Source of the DNA: Dyella acidisoli
GTDB lineage: Bacteria; Pseudomonadota; Gammaproteobacteria; Xanthomonadales; Rhodanobacteraceae
DNA: 64,000 bases
Assembly (NCBI RefSeq): GCF_030160295.1
Contig: NZ_BSOB01000046.1
Location: forward strand, 378,673 to 442,672
Reading direction: 5' to 3'
The position numbers were made by a program, and so were the translations under genes. Under the pieces are notes generated by a model. The model ran no database searches. It saw only the letters and a program-made list of their open reading frames with translations, and had not been told where the DNA came from. This document shows positions 9,292 through 18,956 of the stretch, piece by piece; position 1 is the first letter of the stretch; each line of letters starts with the position of its first letter.

Positions 9292-9318
9292 TTATCGACC
9301 GATGGAGTACAAAATTTA
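9292..9318 (-). promoter_or_regulatory. Sigma-28 (FliA) promoter of motA-motB
   Basis: On the minus strand TAAATTTT and GTCGATAA are separated by exactly 11 bases, matching the sigma-28 consensus TAAAGTTT-N11-GCCGATAA with one mismatch in each element. Transcription would begin about 30 bases ahead of motA. Confidence 0.85.
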
Positions 9319-9405
9319 GATCGAAAAGTTTGCGTAATGTGATGCGCATCAAGCGCAAACTGTTGTCATATACGTGCGCACTGCGTCAGTTACGTAACAG
9401 CGGAT

Positions 9406-9433
9406 GTAGGCTGGGGTTTGCATCCCAACCTAC
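9406..9433. repeat. GTAGG-type REP palindrome
   Basis: GTAGGCTGGGGTTTGCATCC followed by CAACCTAC forms a near-perfect hairpin. Related units occur at 24680-24707 and as an inverted pair at 25924-25997. It lies directly next to the secF terminator. Confidence 0.8.
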
Positions 9434-9464
9434 AAAAAAACGGCCCGGGAGACCGGGCCGTTTT
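9434..9464 (-). terminator. Rho-independent terminator after secF
   Basis: On the minus strand AACGGCCCGG, loop TCTC and CCGGGCCGTT are followed by a T-run. It lies 24 bp past the secF stop and ends the queA-tgt-yajC-secD-secF unit. Confidence 0.9.
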
Positions 9465-9487
9465 GCATGCACATGACGCGATGAAAA

Positions 9488-10453
9488 TTACGGACGGCGA
9501 GCCAGTTCCGGATTTTCCTTGGTCACCGGCATCAGATCCTTCTTCGACACGCCCAGCCACAACAGAATGGGGCTTGCCACGAAGATCGATGACAGCGTAC
9601 CGACCAGGATGCCGATCAGCATCGTAATCGCGAAACCATGCACCGAGGGACCACCGAAGAAATACAGCGCGGCCATCGCAATACTGGTGAACGTCGAGGT
9701 GATGATGGTTCGCGACAGCGTGCTGTTGATCGAACGATTGAGCACTTCTTCCGGATCGGCCTTGCGCGAGGAGCGGAACAGTTCGCGAATACGGTCGAAC
9801 ACCACCACCTTGTCGTTGATCGAATAACCGATCACCGCCAGCACCGAAGCCAGCACGGTCAGGTCGAATTCGCGCTGCACCAACGAGATCACGCCCAGCG
9901 TCACCAACACGTCATGCACTTCGGTGGCGAGCGCGGCAATCGCGAAGCGACGTTCGAAACGGATCCACAAATACAGACCGATACCGATGATCACGAAGAT
10001 CGCGGCGGTAACGCCATCGCTACGCAGCTGTTCGCCCACCTGCGGGCCTACGTAGTTCTTGCCGGCGATCTTGGCATCAGGGCGCGCGGTTTGCAGAGCC
10101 TTCGCCACGTCGTTGGAGATCAAATCAAGATTGGGCGATTTACCCTCTTGCAGCACGTAGTGCTTGTCGTCTTTGGGCTGAAAGCGGAGAGACACCTGAC
10201 GGGTGCCGCCGACGCTCTGCACGACGGCATTCTCGATGCCCCCCTTGTCCAGGGCACTGCGGACATCCTCGACCGATACCGGGTTGTCATAGGTGGCATC
10301 CACGCTTACGCCGCCGGTGAAGTCCAGGCCGTAATTCAGACTGCGCGTAGCAAGCAGCACGATCGAGGCCAGCATAAGCAGAACCGCGATGCCAATGCTG
10401 ACCTTGCGAAGACCCAGGAAATGGACGTTGCTGTTGTGACTAAAAATTTCCAT
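9488..10453 (-). CDS. secF: SecF, protein translocase accessory subunit
   Basis: A 321-residue inner-membrane protein with six predicted helices and one periplasmic domain. The segment LNYGLDFTGGVSVDATY is the SecD/SecF signature after helix 1, and VIGYSINDKVVVFDRIRE carries the helix-4/5 aspartate and arginine used in proton-coupled export. SecDF pulls translocating proteins through SecYEG. It follows secD after a 12 bp gap and is the last gene before the terminator. Confidence 0.96.
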   Translation of the reverse strand: MEIFSHNSNVHFLGLRKVSIGIAVLLMLASIVLLATRSLNYGLDFTGGVSVDATYDNPVSVEDVRSALDKGGIENAVVQSVGGTRQVSLRFQPKDDKHYVLQEGKSPNLDLISNDVAKALQTARPDAKIAGKNYVGPQVGEQLRSDGVTAAIFVIIGIGLYLWIRFERRFAIAALATEVHDVLVTLGVISLVQREFDLTVLASVLAVIGYSINDKVVVFDRIRELFRSSRKADPEEVLNRSINSTLSRTIITSTFTSIAMAALYFFGGPSVHGFAITMLIGILVGTLSSIFVASPILLWLGVSKKDLMPVTKENPELARRP

Positions 10454-10465
10454 GATCGTCTCCGA

Positions 10466-12358
10466 TTACACCGACAGCGTCTTGAGCTTGCGGCCGCCGT
10501 GGATAAGCGCGGTGATCGCATGGGTAACCGTTACCGAGGTGAACATCGAGGTGAGGATACCGATCAGCAGCGTGACGCCGAAGCCCTTGATCGGGCCGGA
10601 GCCCATCGTGGTCAGCGCCAGCGCGGCGATAAGGTGGGTGACGTTGGCGTCGAGAATGGTCGCCCAGGCTTTTTCATAACCGGCGCGGATCGCAGCCAAC
10701 GGCGTGGAGCCGTTGCGCAATTCCTCGCGCACGCGTTCGCAGATCAGCACGTTGGCGTCGATCGCCATACCCAGCGTCAGCACGATACCGGCGATGCCTG
10801 GCATGGTCAGCGTCACGCCGATCATCGACATCACCGCCACCAGGATCACCAGGTTGAAGAACAGCGCGACGTCTGCCACCAGACCGAACAGCTTGTAGTA
10901 GATCGCAGCTGCCAGCAGCACGAGGCCCAGGCCGAGCAACACGGCCTTCAGGCCCTTCTCGATGTTGTCTTGACCGAGGCTGGGACCGATCACGCCTTCC
11001 TGCACGATGTCCATGCGTGCGGCGAGCGAGCCGCCCTTCAGCATCAGCGCCAGTTCCGATGCGGCCTTGGAACTCTGGAGGCCGGTAGTTTGGAACTTGT
11101 TGCTGAAGACGCCATTGATGGTGGCGTAATTGATCACCGAATAGGTGGTCTTGGGCGTACGCACTTCCTTGCCGTCGACAATCTTGGTGTCGGTGGTGTT
11201 TTCCACGTAAACCACGGCCATCGGCTTGCCGACGTTGTCGCGCGTGAAATCGAGCATCTTCGCCGCGCCTGCCGAGTTCAGCGTGACGCTGACCATCGGC
11301 GAGCCGGATTGCGGATCGTTGCCAGACGCAGCATCCACCAGCTCGTCACCGCTAGCGATGATGTTCTTGCTGACCAGGAATGGTTCACCGTGCTGGCCGT
11401 AATACAGATGCGCATCCGGCGGCACGTTGCCCGTCTTCGCCGCATCTTGCACGGCGGGGTCACGGGCATCACCCAACCCTGCTACGTACTGCAGAGTAGC
11501 CGTGGCGCCAATCACCTTCTTCGCCTCGGCCGGATCTTGCACGCCAGCCAGTTCCACCGAGATGTGGTCTTCGCCTTGCACCTGGATCACCGGCTCGGAC
11601 ACACCTAGCGCGTTGATGCGATTGCTCAGCGTGGCGAGGTTCTGGCGGATCGCATTGACTTGCAGGTCATGCAGCTTGTTCGGTTTGATCGAAGCGTTGA
11701 GCGCGAAGCGATCGCCGGTGCTAGCGCCATCCGTCACACCCAGATCGGTGTATTCGGAGGCGATGGCATCGCTGGCCGCGGTGCGATCGGCAGCGGAGCT
11801 CAGCATGACGTTCACGCCCTGACCGCGCGTGGCATTGCGCGCTACGGAAATGAAGGGAATCTTCCTGTCCTTCAGCAGCGCAGCAATATCTTGTGTATAG
11901 CGATTTTCCTGCCGGTCGACGATGTCGTCCTGGTCAACCGCCATCAGGAAGCGCACGCCACCCTGCAGATCCAGACCCAGCGGCATGGCACGACCGCCGA
12001 TTGCGGTGAGCCAACGCGGCACGGTGGGCTCGAGGTTGAAGGCGACGGTGTAGCTGTCACCCAGCGTGGCCTTCAGCGCGTCAGCCGCATTCTTCTGCAA
12101 GTCACCGTTGGCGAAGCCGATCACGATGTAATCGCCGCGACTGGCATCGTGCTTCAAGCTTTCGTTGACGTAGGGAATCTTGGCGGACTGCAGCGCGGTG
12201 ATGACCTTCTGCTGCGCGGCCGGATCAAGAGACGTACTCTGGTTGGCCGTTACCTGCACGGCCTGCAATGGCACGTACACGTTCGGCAACCCGTACAAGA
12301 TGCCCAGCACCAGTACGACGGCGACCAGAAAGTATCTCCAGCGTGGAAAATCACTCAT
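10466..12358 (-). CDS. secD: SecD, protein translocase accessory subunit
   Basis: A roughly 630-residue protein with an N-terminal membrane helix (FPRWRYFLVAVVLVLGILYGLP), large periplasmic P1 domain, and a C-terminal six-helix block with LGLDLQGGVRFLM and TLGMAIDANVLICERVREE. The start MSDFPRWRYF at 12358 matches the usual SecD N-terminus; an ATG three codons earlier at 12367 is equally open and neither has a strong ribosome binding site. It acts with SecF and YajC at the translocon. Confidence 0.95.
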   Translation of the reverse strand: MSDFPRWRYFLVAVVLVLGILYGLPNVYVPLQAVQVTANQSTSLDPAAQQKVITALQSAKIPYVNESLKHDASRGDYIVIGFANGDLQKNAADALKATLGDSYTVAFNLEPTVPRWLTAIGGRAMPLGLDLQGGVRFLMAVDQDDIVDRQENRYTQDIAALLKDRKIPFISVARNATRGQGVNVMLSSAADRTAASDAIASEYTDLGVTDGASTGDRFALNASIKPNKLHDLQVNAIRQNLATLSNRINALGVSEPVIQVQGEDHISVELAGVQDPAEAKKVIGATATLQYVAGLGDARDPAVQDAAKTGNVPPDAHLYYGQHGEPFLVSKNIIASGDELVDAASGNDPQSGSPMVSVTLNSAGAAKMLDFTRDNVGKPMAVVYVENTTDTKIVDGKEVRTPKTTYSVINYATINGVFSNKFQTTGLQSSKAASELALMLKGGSLAARMDIVQEGVIGPSLGQDNIEKGLKAVLLGLGLVLLAAAIYYKLFGLVADVALFFNLVILVAVMSMIGVTLTMPGIAGIVLTLGMAIDANVLICERVREELRNGSTPLAAIRAGYEKAWATILDANVTHLIAALALTTMGSGPIKGFGVTLLIGILTSMFTSVTVTHAITALIHGGRKLKTLSV

Positions 12359-12437
12359 GCCTTGCATCCGGGTGAACCGCGGCGTCTTAGCCGCGGGTAG
12401 CGTGAATTAACTAAAGGGAAGGAACGAGCCGCCGCAA

Positions 12438-12770
12438 TTAGGACGACTTCAGCGTGCCCTTCGGCAGCACCTGCTGCACGGCGCTCTTCTGCAGCTTGAT
12501 CTTCACGTTCGGGGCGATCTCGACCGTGATGAAGGTCTCGCCCACGTCGTCGACGCGGCCAGCGATGCCACCGTTGGTGACCACTTCGTCGCCCTTGGCC
12601 AGGCTGGACACCATCTGGCGGTGTTCCTTCTGCCGCTTCATCTGCGGGCGGATCATCATGAAATACATCAGGCCGAACAGCACGATCATCATGATGATCA
12701 TGGAAATGCCGCCATTGGCAGCACCGCCAGGCGCGGCCTGCGCCAGCACGAAAGTCGTCGGAAGAGTCAT
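12438..12770 (-). CDS. yajC: YajC, Sec translocase auxiliary subunit
   Basis: A 110-residue protein with one N-terminal membrane helix (SMIIMMIVLFGLMYFMMIRPQMKRQKEH) followed by a small cytoplasmic beta domain with GDEVVTNGGIAGRV, the YajC signature. The ATG at 12770 is preferred over a TTG five codons upstream. It forms a complex with SecD and SecF and is placed between tgt and secD as in most proteobacteria. Confidence 0.95.
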   Translation of the reverse strand: MTLPTTFVLAQAAPGGAANGGISMIIMMIVLFGLMYFMMIRPQMKRQKEHRQMVSSLAKGDEVVTNGGIAGRVDDVGETFITVEIAPNVKIKLQKSAVQQVLPKGTLKSS

Positions 12771-12868
12771 CTGCTTATCCCGCAAGTTGTGGCTGCGACT
12801 GGAGTTTTTGTCGCAAGCCCAATAAAAAGACGTTGGATTATGCCATGAGAATGGCTCTTTGCGTTCGC

Positions 12869-13056
12869 CTCCTCTCCCCTCCGGGGAGAGGATTGAGGTG
12901 AGGGGTCAACCTCGCCACAGACCTTCGATTTCGTGTCTAAAAACAGCCTGAAAGTTCGCTGTCATTAGCCAAGTTTCACGCAAGATTTGCCCCTCATCCC
13001 GTCCCTTTTCCCTCGAAAAAAGGGAAAAGGGAATGTTCTCCCCGAAGGGGAGAGGG
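12869..13056. repeat. Inverted pair of CCTCTCCCC-type palindromes between tgt and yajC
   Basis: A left unit at 12869-12905 and a right, more complex unit at 12989-13056 face each other. The right unit contains an extra hairpin, CCCTTTTCCC...GGGAAAAGGG. The spacer ends in AACCTCGCC and CGCAAGATTTGCCCC, as in other copies, so these edges belong to the element. No gene was found in this 288 bp gap. Confidence 0.85.
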
Positions 13057-13058
13057 AG

Positions 13059-14350
<1,292 letters not shown>

Positions 14351-14362
14351 AATGCGCGTGCA

Positions 14363-15394
14363 TCATGAACCCTGCGGCAAGATCAACATCGCATCCCCAT
14401 ACGAGAAAAACCGATACCGCGCCTGCACCGCATGCCGATAAGCCCCCAGCATGAACTCCCTCCCCGCCAAGGCCGACACCAGCATCAAAAGGGTCGATTG
14501 CGGCAGATGGAAGTTGGTAATCAATCCGTCGATGCTGGTAATGCGATAGCCGGGGAAGATAAAGATCTGCGTTTCGCCGGCGAACGGGCGTAGCTCGCCG
14601 TTCACCGTGGCGCTTTCCAATGCGCGCACCACCGTCGTGCCGACCGCAATCACCCGACCACCTGCGCGGCGCGTGCGATGAATCTGCTCGACCAGCCCCG
14701 CGCCGACGTTGAGCCATTCGCGATGCATTTTGTGATGGGAAAGTTCTTCGGTGCGCATGGGCTGGAATGTGCCCGCGCCGACATGCAAGGTCACGTATCC
14801 GAAATCCACGCCCATTTCGCGCAGCTGCTTCAGCGATGTCTCGTCGAAATGCAAACCAGCCGTCGGCGCAGCCACCGCGCCCGGCTCGCGCGCATACACC
14901 GTCTGGTAGCGCTCCATGTCGCTGGCATCCGCGTGCCGTGAGATGTACGGAGGCAGTGGCATTTCGCCGAGTTTCAGCAGCAAGCGTTCCAGTGGCTCGG
15001 GTGATTCGAAGCGCAAATGGAAAAAGCTGTCGTCACGTCCAAGCACCGTGGCATGGCTGCCGTCCGCCAGCACGATCACCGTGCCTTCGCGCGGCTTCTT
15101 GCTTACGCCGAGCTGCACAGTGGCTTCATGCGCGCCGGTCACACGCTCGATCAGGATCTCTACCGCGCCGCCGCTTGGCTTCTGCCCATACAAGCGCGCT
15201 GGCAGCACACGCGTGTCGTTGAACACGAGCAAATCGCCCTTGCGCAACATGGAAGGCAGGTCGCGAAACATCCGGTCCTGCCATGTATGCGTCGGCACGT
15301 TGAGCACCAACAGGCGGCTTGCGCTTCGCTGGGGTAGAGGTGCCTGAGCGATCAGTTCGGGCGGGAGATCGAAGTTGAAATCGGACTTCTTCAC
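14363..15394 (-). CDS. queA: QueA, S-adenosylmethionine:tRNA ribosyltransferase-isomerase
   Basis: A 343-residue enzyme of normal length that adds the epoxycyclopentanediol moiety to preQ1 at position 34, giving epoxyqueuosine. Family segments [39 protein letters not shown] and [11 protein letters not shown] are all present. It starts at MKKSDFNFD and is the first gene of its cluster. It lies downstream of the rtcB terminator on the same strand. Confidence 0.96.
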   Translation of the reverse strand: MKKSDFNFDLPPELIAQAPLPQRSASRLLVLNVPTHTWQDRMFRDLPSMLRKGDLLVFNDTRVLPARLYGQKPSGGAVEILIERVTGAHEATVQLGVSKKPREGTVIVLADGSHATVLGRDDSFFHLRFESPEPLERLLLKLGEMPLPPYISRHADASDMERYQTVYAREPGAVAAPTAGLHFDETSLKQLREMGVDFGYVTLHVGAGTFQPMRTEELSHHKMHREWLNVGAGLVEQIHRTRRAGGRVIAVGTTVVRALESATVNGELRPFAGETQIFIFPGYRITSIDGLITNFHLPQSTLLMLVSALAGREFMLGAYRHAVQARYRFFSYGDAMLILPQGS

Positions 15395-15489
15395 GGCGGG
15401 AGATTGGCTTGGGATGACGCATTATTGCGCAAATGGGAGCTCACCCGAGCCGGGAGCGCGGAGGCTGTCCAAACGGCAATTCAGGGTGC

Positions 15490-15524
15490 TCGTCATTCCC
15501 GCGCAGCCCGGAATGACTACGATG
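15490..15524. repeat. Divergent ATTCCCGC-type palindrome
   Basis: CGTCATTCCCGCGCAGCCCG followed by GAATGAC is a variant of the ATTCCCGC...GCGGGAAT palindrome found at 19190-19297 and 37139-37167. It lies in the gap between rtcB and queA. Confidence 0.6.
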
Positions 15525-15548
15525 CGAGAACCAAGCCTTTCGACGGAT

Positions 15549-15575
15549 AAAAAAAAACCGCCTCATCGAGGCGGC
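15549..15575 (-). terminator. Rho-independent terminator after rtcB
   Basis: The minus-strand hairpin CCGCCTCGATGAGGCGG is followed by nine T residues and begins 14 bp past the rtcB stop. It separates the slipin-rtcB unit from queA. Confidence 0.92.
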
Positions 15576-15588
15576 GCAAGCTGATCAT

Positions 15589-16812
15589 TCAACCCTTCAC
15601 GCACAGTACCTGCCGTAGCGTATGCACCACTTCCACCAAGTCAGTCTGCGCAGCCATCACCGCATCGATCGACTTGTACGCCGCAGGTGATTCATCGATC
15701 ACACCCGCGTCCTTGCGGCATTCGACGTGCGCGGTTGCCTGGCGATGTTGCGACAACGTGATGTTCTGGCGCGCGGCGGTACGACTCATCACACGCCCGG
15801 CGCCGTGACTGCAGCTGTGGAAACTTTCCGGGTTGCCCTTGCCACGCACGATGTAGCTGCGTGTGCCCATGCTGCCCGGGATGATCCCCAACTCGCCTTC
15901 CCTGGCGCTCACCGCACCTTTACGCGTGACCAGCAGCGATTCACCGCCATGCGTTTCGCGCTGCACATAGTTGTGGTGGCAGTTCACGGCCATCTTCTCC
16001 AGTTGGAACTTCGGCAGGCGATGGCGCATTTCGCCCAGTACCCGCTCCAGCATCGCTTCACGGTTGTGCCGGGCGTAGTCCTGCGCCCAAGACACGGCCT
16101 CCACGTAATCGTCGAACAGCGGCTCGCCTTCCATGAAGAAGGCTAGATCCTTGTCCGGCAGATGGAAGCCGAGCACGCGATGCGCCAGTTGCTCACGCGC
16201 ACGCTCGATGAAGTACGTACCGATCAAGTTGCCAGTGCCACGCGAACCGGAGTGCAGCATCACCCACACTGCGTCTGTCTCGTCGAGACAGATTTCGATG
16301 AAGTGATTGCCGCCGCCTAGCGTGCCGAGCTGCTTGTCGAGCTTGTCGATGCGAATGTGGCGATGCTTGGCCTTGATCGCTTCCAGACGCTCGTACAGTC
16401 CTGACTCAGTCAACCGCGTTTCGATACTGGCTGGCATGCGGTGATGATCGCCGCCACGTCCGTTGCCGACCGGCACGCCACGCTCGATGCTCGAGCGCAG
16501 TTGTGCGAGGTTGTCCGGCAGATCCTTCGCACGCAACGTTGTGCGCACCGCGGCCATGCCGCAGCCGATATCCACGCCGACCGCGGCCGGAATGATCGCG
16601 CCGCGCGTAGGCACTACCGAACCGACCGTTGCACCTTTGCCGAGGTGCACGTCCGGCATCACCGCCACCCACGGACCGACGAACGGCAACGCGGCGATGT
16701 TCTTCAGTTGGCGATGAGCTTGCTCTTCCAGCGGCACGCCGCGCACCCAGCCTTTGATCGGCGTGGCGCTACCTTCGGCATGCAGCAGCTTGTATTGGGA
16801 TTGCGTTTCCAT
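15589..16812 (-). CDS. rtcB: RtcB, RNA-splicing/repair ligase
   Basis: A 407-residue ligase that joins RNA 2',3'-cyclic phosphate or 3'-phosphate ends to 5'-hydroxyl ends using GTP and Mn2+. Metal ligands are visible as Cys84 in GVDIGCGM, His170 in LGGGNHFIE, His187 in MLHSGSRG and His279/His280 in NCHHNYV. The guanylylated histidine is His336 in SCSHGAGRV. No residue is missing. It follows the slipin gene by 52 bp and ends at a strong terminator. No RtcA cyclase and no RtcR activator are in the window. Confidence 0.97.
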   Translation of the reverse strand: METQSQYKLLHAEGSATPIKGWVRGVPLEEQAHRQLKNIAALPFVGPWVAVMPDVHLGKGATVGSVVPTRGAIIPAAVGVDIGCGMAAVRTTLRAKDLPDNLAQLRSSIERGVPVGNGRGGDHHRMPASIETRLTESGLYERLEAIKAKHRHIRIDKLDKQLGTLGGGNHFIEICLDETDAVWVMLHSGSRGTGNLIGTYFIERAREQLAHRVLGFHLPDKDLAFFMEGEPLFDDYVEAVSWAQDYARHNREAMLERVLGEMRHRLPKFQLEKMAVNCHHNYVQRETHGGESLLVTRKGAVSAREGELGIIPGSMGTRSYIVRGKGNPESFHSCSHGAGRVMSRTAARQNITLSQHRQATAHVECRKDAGVIDESPAAYKSIDAVMAAQTDLVEVVHTLRQVLCVKG

Positions 16813-16864
16813 GATTCATTCTTCCTAGGATCCAGCGCGGCAATTCCCTCTGCCGAACTGGATT

Positions 16865-17989
16865 TTACTGCTTGAGACTCACTAGCTGCGTCAGCACGCC
16901 GTCCAGGCCGCCGAACACGGTGAGCTTGTCGATCTTCTCGGTGACCTTTTCCAAGGACTCCAGCTCCTTCAAGCGCATCAGCGTCGGGCTTTCCTCGATC
17001 AGCTTGGCCGTGTTGAGCAAGGAGCGCGTCGCGTTCGCTTCCTCACGACGGCGGATCACGTTGGCTTGGGCCGCCTTCTCCGCCTGCACCACGCTGTTGA
17101 GGATCTCTTTCATCTCGCCCGGCAGGATCACGTCCTTCACGCCCACACCAAGCACTTCAAGACCCAGTTCGCTCACGCGACCACGTACGTACGCGAAGAT
17201 GTCGGCATCCAGTGAGGCCTTGTCGCCGAGCAATTCGTCCAGCGTTTTGGCAGATACCGCCTTGCGCAAGCCGTACTGCAGTTCGCGGTACAAATAATCC
17301 CCGTACTTGGCGACTTTGGTACGCGCGGTGACCGGATCGACCACACGCACGCTCGCTGCGAGGTTCACGCGCAGACTTACCTTGTCGCGCGTCAACAGTT
17401 CCTGGCCGGACACCTCCATCGACTGCACGCGCAGGTCGATCACCTCGGCCGCCACGTTCTTGCGGAAATTCCAGAACGCATAAGCACCTGGCGTCAATGC
17501 GCGCACCAGCTTGCCATCGACGAACAGCAGGCCTGTCGACTCCACTGGCACGTCAACCGTCACGCCCACCTTGGATAGCACGCCAAGCTGACGCAAACGC
17601 GCCACCACGTTGGCATCCATCGCCAGAGATTCGGACATCCACACCAGTTGCACTTCGATCTGCACCAATGCATTCCAGTACAGCTTGCGCGTACCCGGCG
17701 CCAGCACGTCCTCGAGCTTGCCGTTCTTCAACACCAGGCCAACTTGGTCGGTACCGACGTCGGCCACCAGAAAGTGCTTGGCAAGCTCCTTATCGGTAGA
17801 CGCCATCAGCACTTCCGCATCGTTGCCGCCATATTCCGGGCGCGCGACGTTGTGCACCACGATCGCCATGCGGTCGAACGGATCGAAGTAGCGATATACA
17901 CCGGCCGAAAGTACGGCCTGCACTTGACGGTTGCGATACAGCAAACCGCGCTCGCCGTCGCCGATCACGATTTGCTTGATCCATAACAT
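16865..17989 (-). CDS. Slipin (SPFH/band-7 family) upstream of rtcB
   Basis: A 374-residue protein with an N-terminal region lacking a strong membrane helix, an SPFH domain (for example LTRDKVSLRVNLAASVRVVDP and VSELGLEVLGVGVKDVILPGEMKEILN) and a C-terminal helical segment (QAEKAAQANVIRRREEANATRSLL). It has a good ribosome binding site (AAGGAG). Slipins are known as membrane-scaffold proteins and are repeatedly found beside rtcB in bacterial RNA repair loci. The role in RNA repair is not known and is inferred only from this link. Confidence 0.85.
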   Translation of the reverse strand: MLWIKQIVIGDGERGLLYRNRQVQAVLSAGVYRYFDPFDRMAIVVHNVARPEYGGNDAEVLMASTDKELAKHFLVADVGTDQVGLVLKNGKLEDVLAPGTRKLYWNALVQIEVQLVWMSESLAMDANVVARLRQLGVLSKVGVTVDVPVESTGLLFVDGKLVRALTPGAYAFWNFRKNVAAEVIDLRVQSMEVSGQELLTRDKVSLRVNLAASVRVVDPVTARTKVAKYGDYLYRELQYGLRKAVSAKTLDELLGDKASLDADIFAYVRGRVSELGLEVLGVGVKDVILPGEMKEILNSVVQAEKAAQANVIRRREEANATRSLLNTAKLIEESPTLMRLKELESLEKVTEKIDKLTVFGGLDGVLTQLVSLKQ

Positions 17990-18369
17990 GGGAATACTCC
18001 TTCTTCATTTTCCCTTTTCGATCCGCCTGGATAGTCCATCACGCCTTCGAATCGTTAATGCGTGATGGTTGTTTGGATAATCAGAGGCGTAGCAGACCAT
18101 CCCTCGCGGGATACGGCTCGAAAATGATTCGCGCCGACAAAACTCAAAAAATGGAAATGCCCCTATACGTATGCAAAGCGGAATATTCGTGCCTCGCTTG
18201 TGGAGATAATCCTTTCCGTCGCATCTGTGCGGCATGCCGCATCCGCTGCACTTCGAAGATCATCCGCCCAAGCTTGGGACGGACATCCGGCTATACATCC
18301 GCTGCGTGAGCTGGCCGGTCACCATCCTTGGTGATCCATCCCACCTACGCACGGGGCATTCCCTCCTGA
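17990..18369 (-). other. Long leader between the tRNA-like pair and the slipin gene
   Basis: About 380 bases with no convincing gene. It holds several inverted repeats on the minus strand: CCATCACGC/GCGTGATGG near 18032-18066, TGCGGCATGCCGCA near 18228-18241, TCCGTCCCAAG/CTTGGGCGGA near 18261-18281 and GGATCACC/GGTGACC near 18318-18338. A GCAGCGGATG decamer occurs twice. It probably forms a structured 5' leader for slipin-rtcB. A degenerate sigma-54-like motif lies at 18180-18195. Confidence 0.4.
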
Positions 18370-18382
18370 AGGGCTTTCGCCC

Positions 18383-18453
18383 TGGTTGGAGCGGGAGTCG
18401 AACCCGCGACACTCGGATTAACAGTCCGATGCTCTACCCATCTGAGCTATCCA
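18383..18453 (-). ncRNA. tRNA-like RNA 2, Asn-type anticodon GUU, shortened acceptor stem
   Basis: A 71-base cloverleaf. D-arm GCTC/GAGC, anticodon stem TCGGA/TCCGA with canonical loop CTGTTAA (anticodon GUU), a five-base variable loop and T-arm GCGGG-TTCGACT-CCCGC are all intact. The acceptor stem has only 4 bp (TGGA/TCCA) and then an encoded A-CCA. The next bases outward (CAC and ACC) do not pair. It begins one base after the CCA of the other tRNA-like RNA and is followed at once by a GGGC-GAAA-GCCC hairpin. A tRNA finder may call it tRNA-Asn, but a 4 bp acceptor is not normal. Confidence 0.75.
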
Positions 18454-18454
18454 G

Positions 18455-18530
18455 TGGCTCGACGTGCCGGATTCGAACCGGCGGCCAACGGCATCACGTG
18501 TCGTTGCTCTACCCTCTGAGCTAACGTCGA
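18455..18530 (-). ncRNA. tRNA-like RNA 1, His-type anticodon GUG, abnormal anticodon loop
   Basis: A 76-base cloverleaf with a perfect 7 bp acceptor stem (TCGACGT/ACGTCGA), D-arm GCTC/GAGC, T-arm GCCGG-TTCGAAT-CCGGC, discriminator G and encoded CCA. The anticodon stem has an A-C mismatch (positions 30-40) and the loop is ACGTGAT, which puts C rather than the invariant U at position 33 and GUG at 34-36. A true tRNA-His would have C73. It is therefore unlikely to be a normal elongator tRNA-His. It lies upstream of slipin-rtcB on the same strand. Confidence 0.75.
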
Positions 18531-18719
18531 CTTCTCGCAACACCTTCGCACAAGCTTCGGCATACGCTTGAGGCAAAACCCCGCGCACCGGATGGACTTT
18601 TGAACCCATACCGCTGAAACCTGCCGATTTGGTGCTGCGTATTGCCGACTGTTTCCAATCGGCAATTCGTTTGGGCATACACGCCCGAATACTTTTCCTA
18701 ATCCCGCCTTGCTCGCACC

Positions 18720-18797
18720 GAAGCACCCAGGTGCAGCGCACATGCGCCTATAGCAGCCGCGCCCTTCGCCACAGCGCGGGCCCGCGCCGGGTGCTTC
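18720..18797 (-). other. Structured segment closed by a perfect 9 bp stem
   Basis: On the minus strand GAAGCACCC (18789-18797) pairs perfectly with GGGTGCTTC (18720-18728). The 60-base interior contains the palindrome GCGCGGGCCCGCGC and the hairpin GCGCATGTGCGC. A further hairpin, ATTGCCGA/TCGGCAAT, follows downstream near 18640-18665. It lies between a terminator and the tRNA-like pair and could be an RNA gene or a leader. No family was recognised. Confidence 0.4.
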
Positions 18798-18867
18798 AGG
18801 GCGGAAGAAATCTTCCGGGAGCCGGATTGGTGATCTGTTTTCGCATGACCATCGCTTTGCGAACGCT

Positions 18868-18903
18868 AAAAACAAAACACCCCCGGGTTTGGCGACCCGA
18901 GGG
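18868..18903 (-). terminator. Rho-independent terminator after the 35-codon ORF
   Basis: On the minus strand CCCTCGGGT (18903-18895), a 6-base loop and ACCCGGGGG (18888-18880) form a 9 bp stem with one G-U pair, followed by TGTTTTGTTTTT. The G-U pair and the T-run set the direction as minus. Part of the 5' arm can instead pair with an upstream segment (see the findings). Confidence 0.85.
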
Positions 18904-18956
18904 CGTTCGCGTTGCCTCGGGAGATCGGGGTGACCGATCTCCGCGAGCGGATTCGG

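Noticed and set aside
9638-11608. A 656-residue plus-strand open frame
   Set aside because: It is antisense to secF and secD, is rich in His, Gln and Arg as expected for a shadow of a high-GC gene, and has no recognisable domain.
18004-18309. Short open frames on both strands in the slipin leader
   Set aside because: They have no ribosome binding site, no recognisable sequence, and overlap likely RNA structures.
18369-18530. Plain functional tRNA-His and tRNA-Asn genes
   Set aside because: C33, the A-C mismatch and G73 in the first and the 4 bp acceptor stem in the second depart from functional tRNAs. They are reported as tRNA-like instead.
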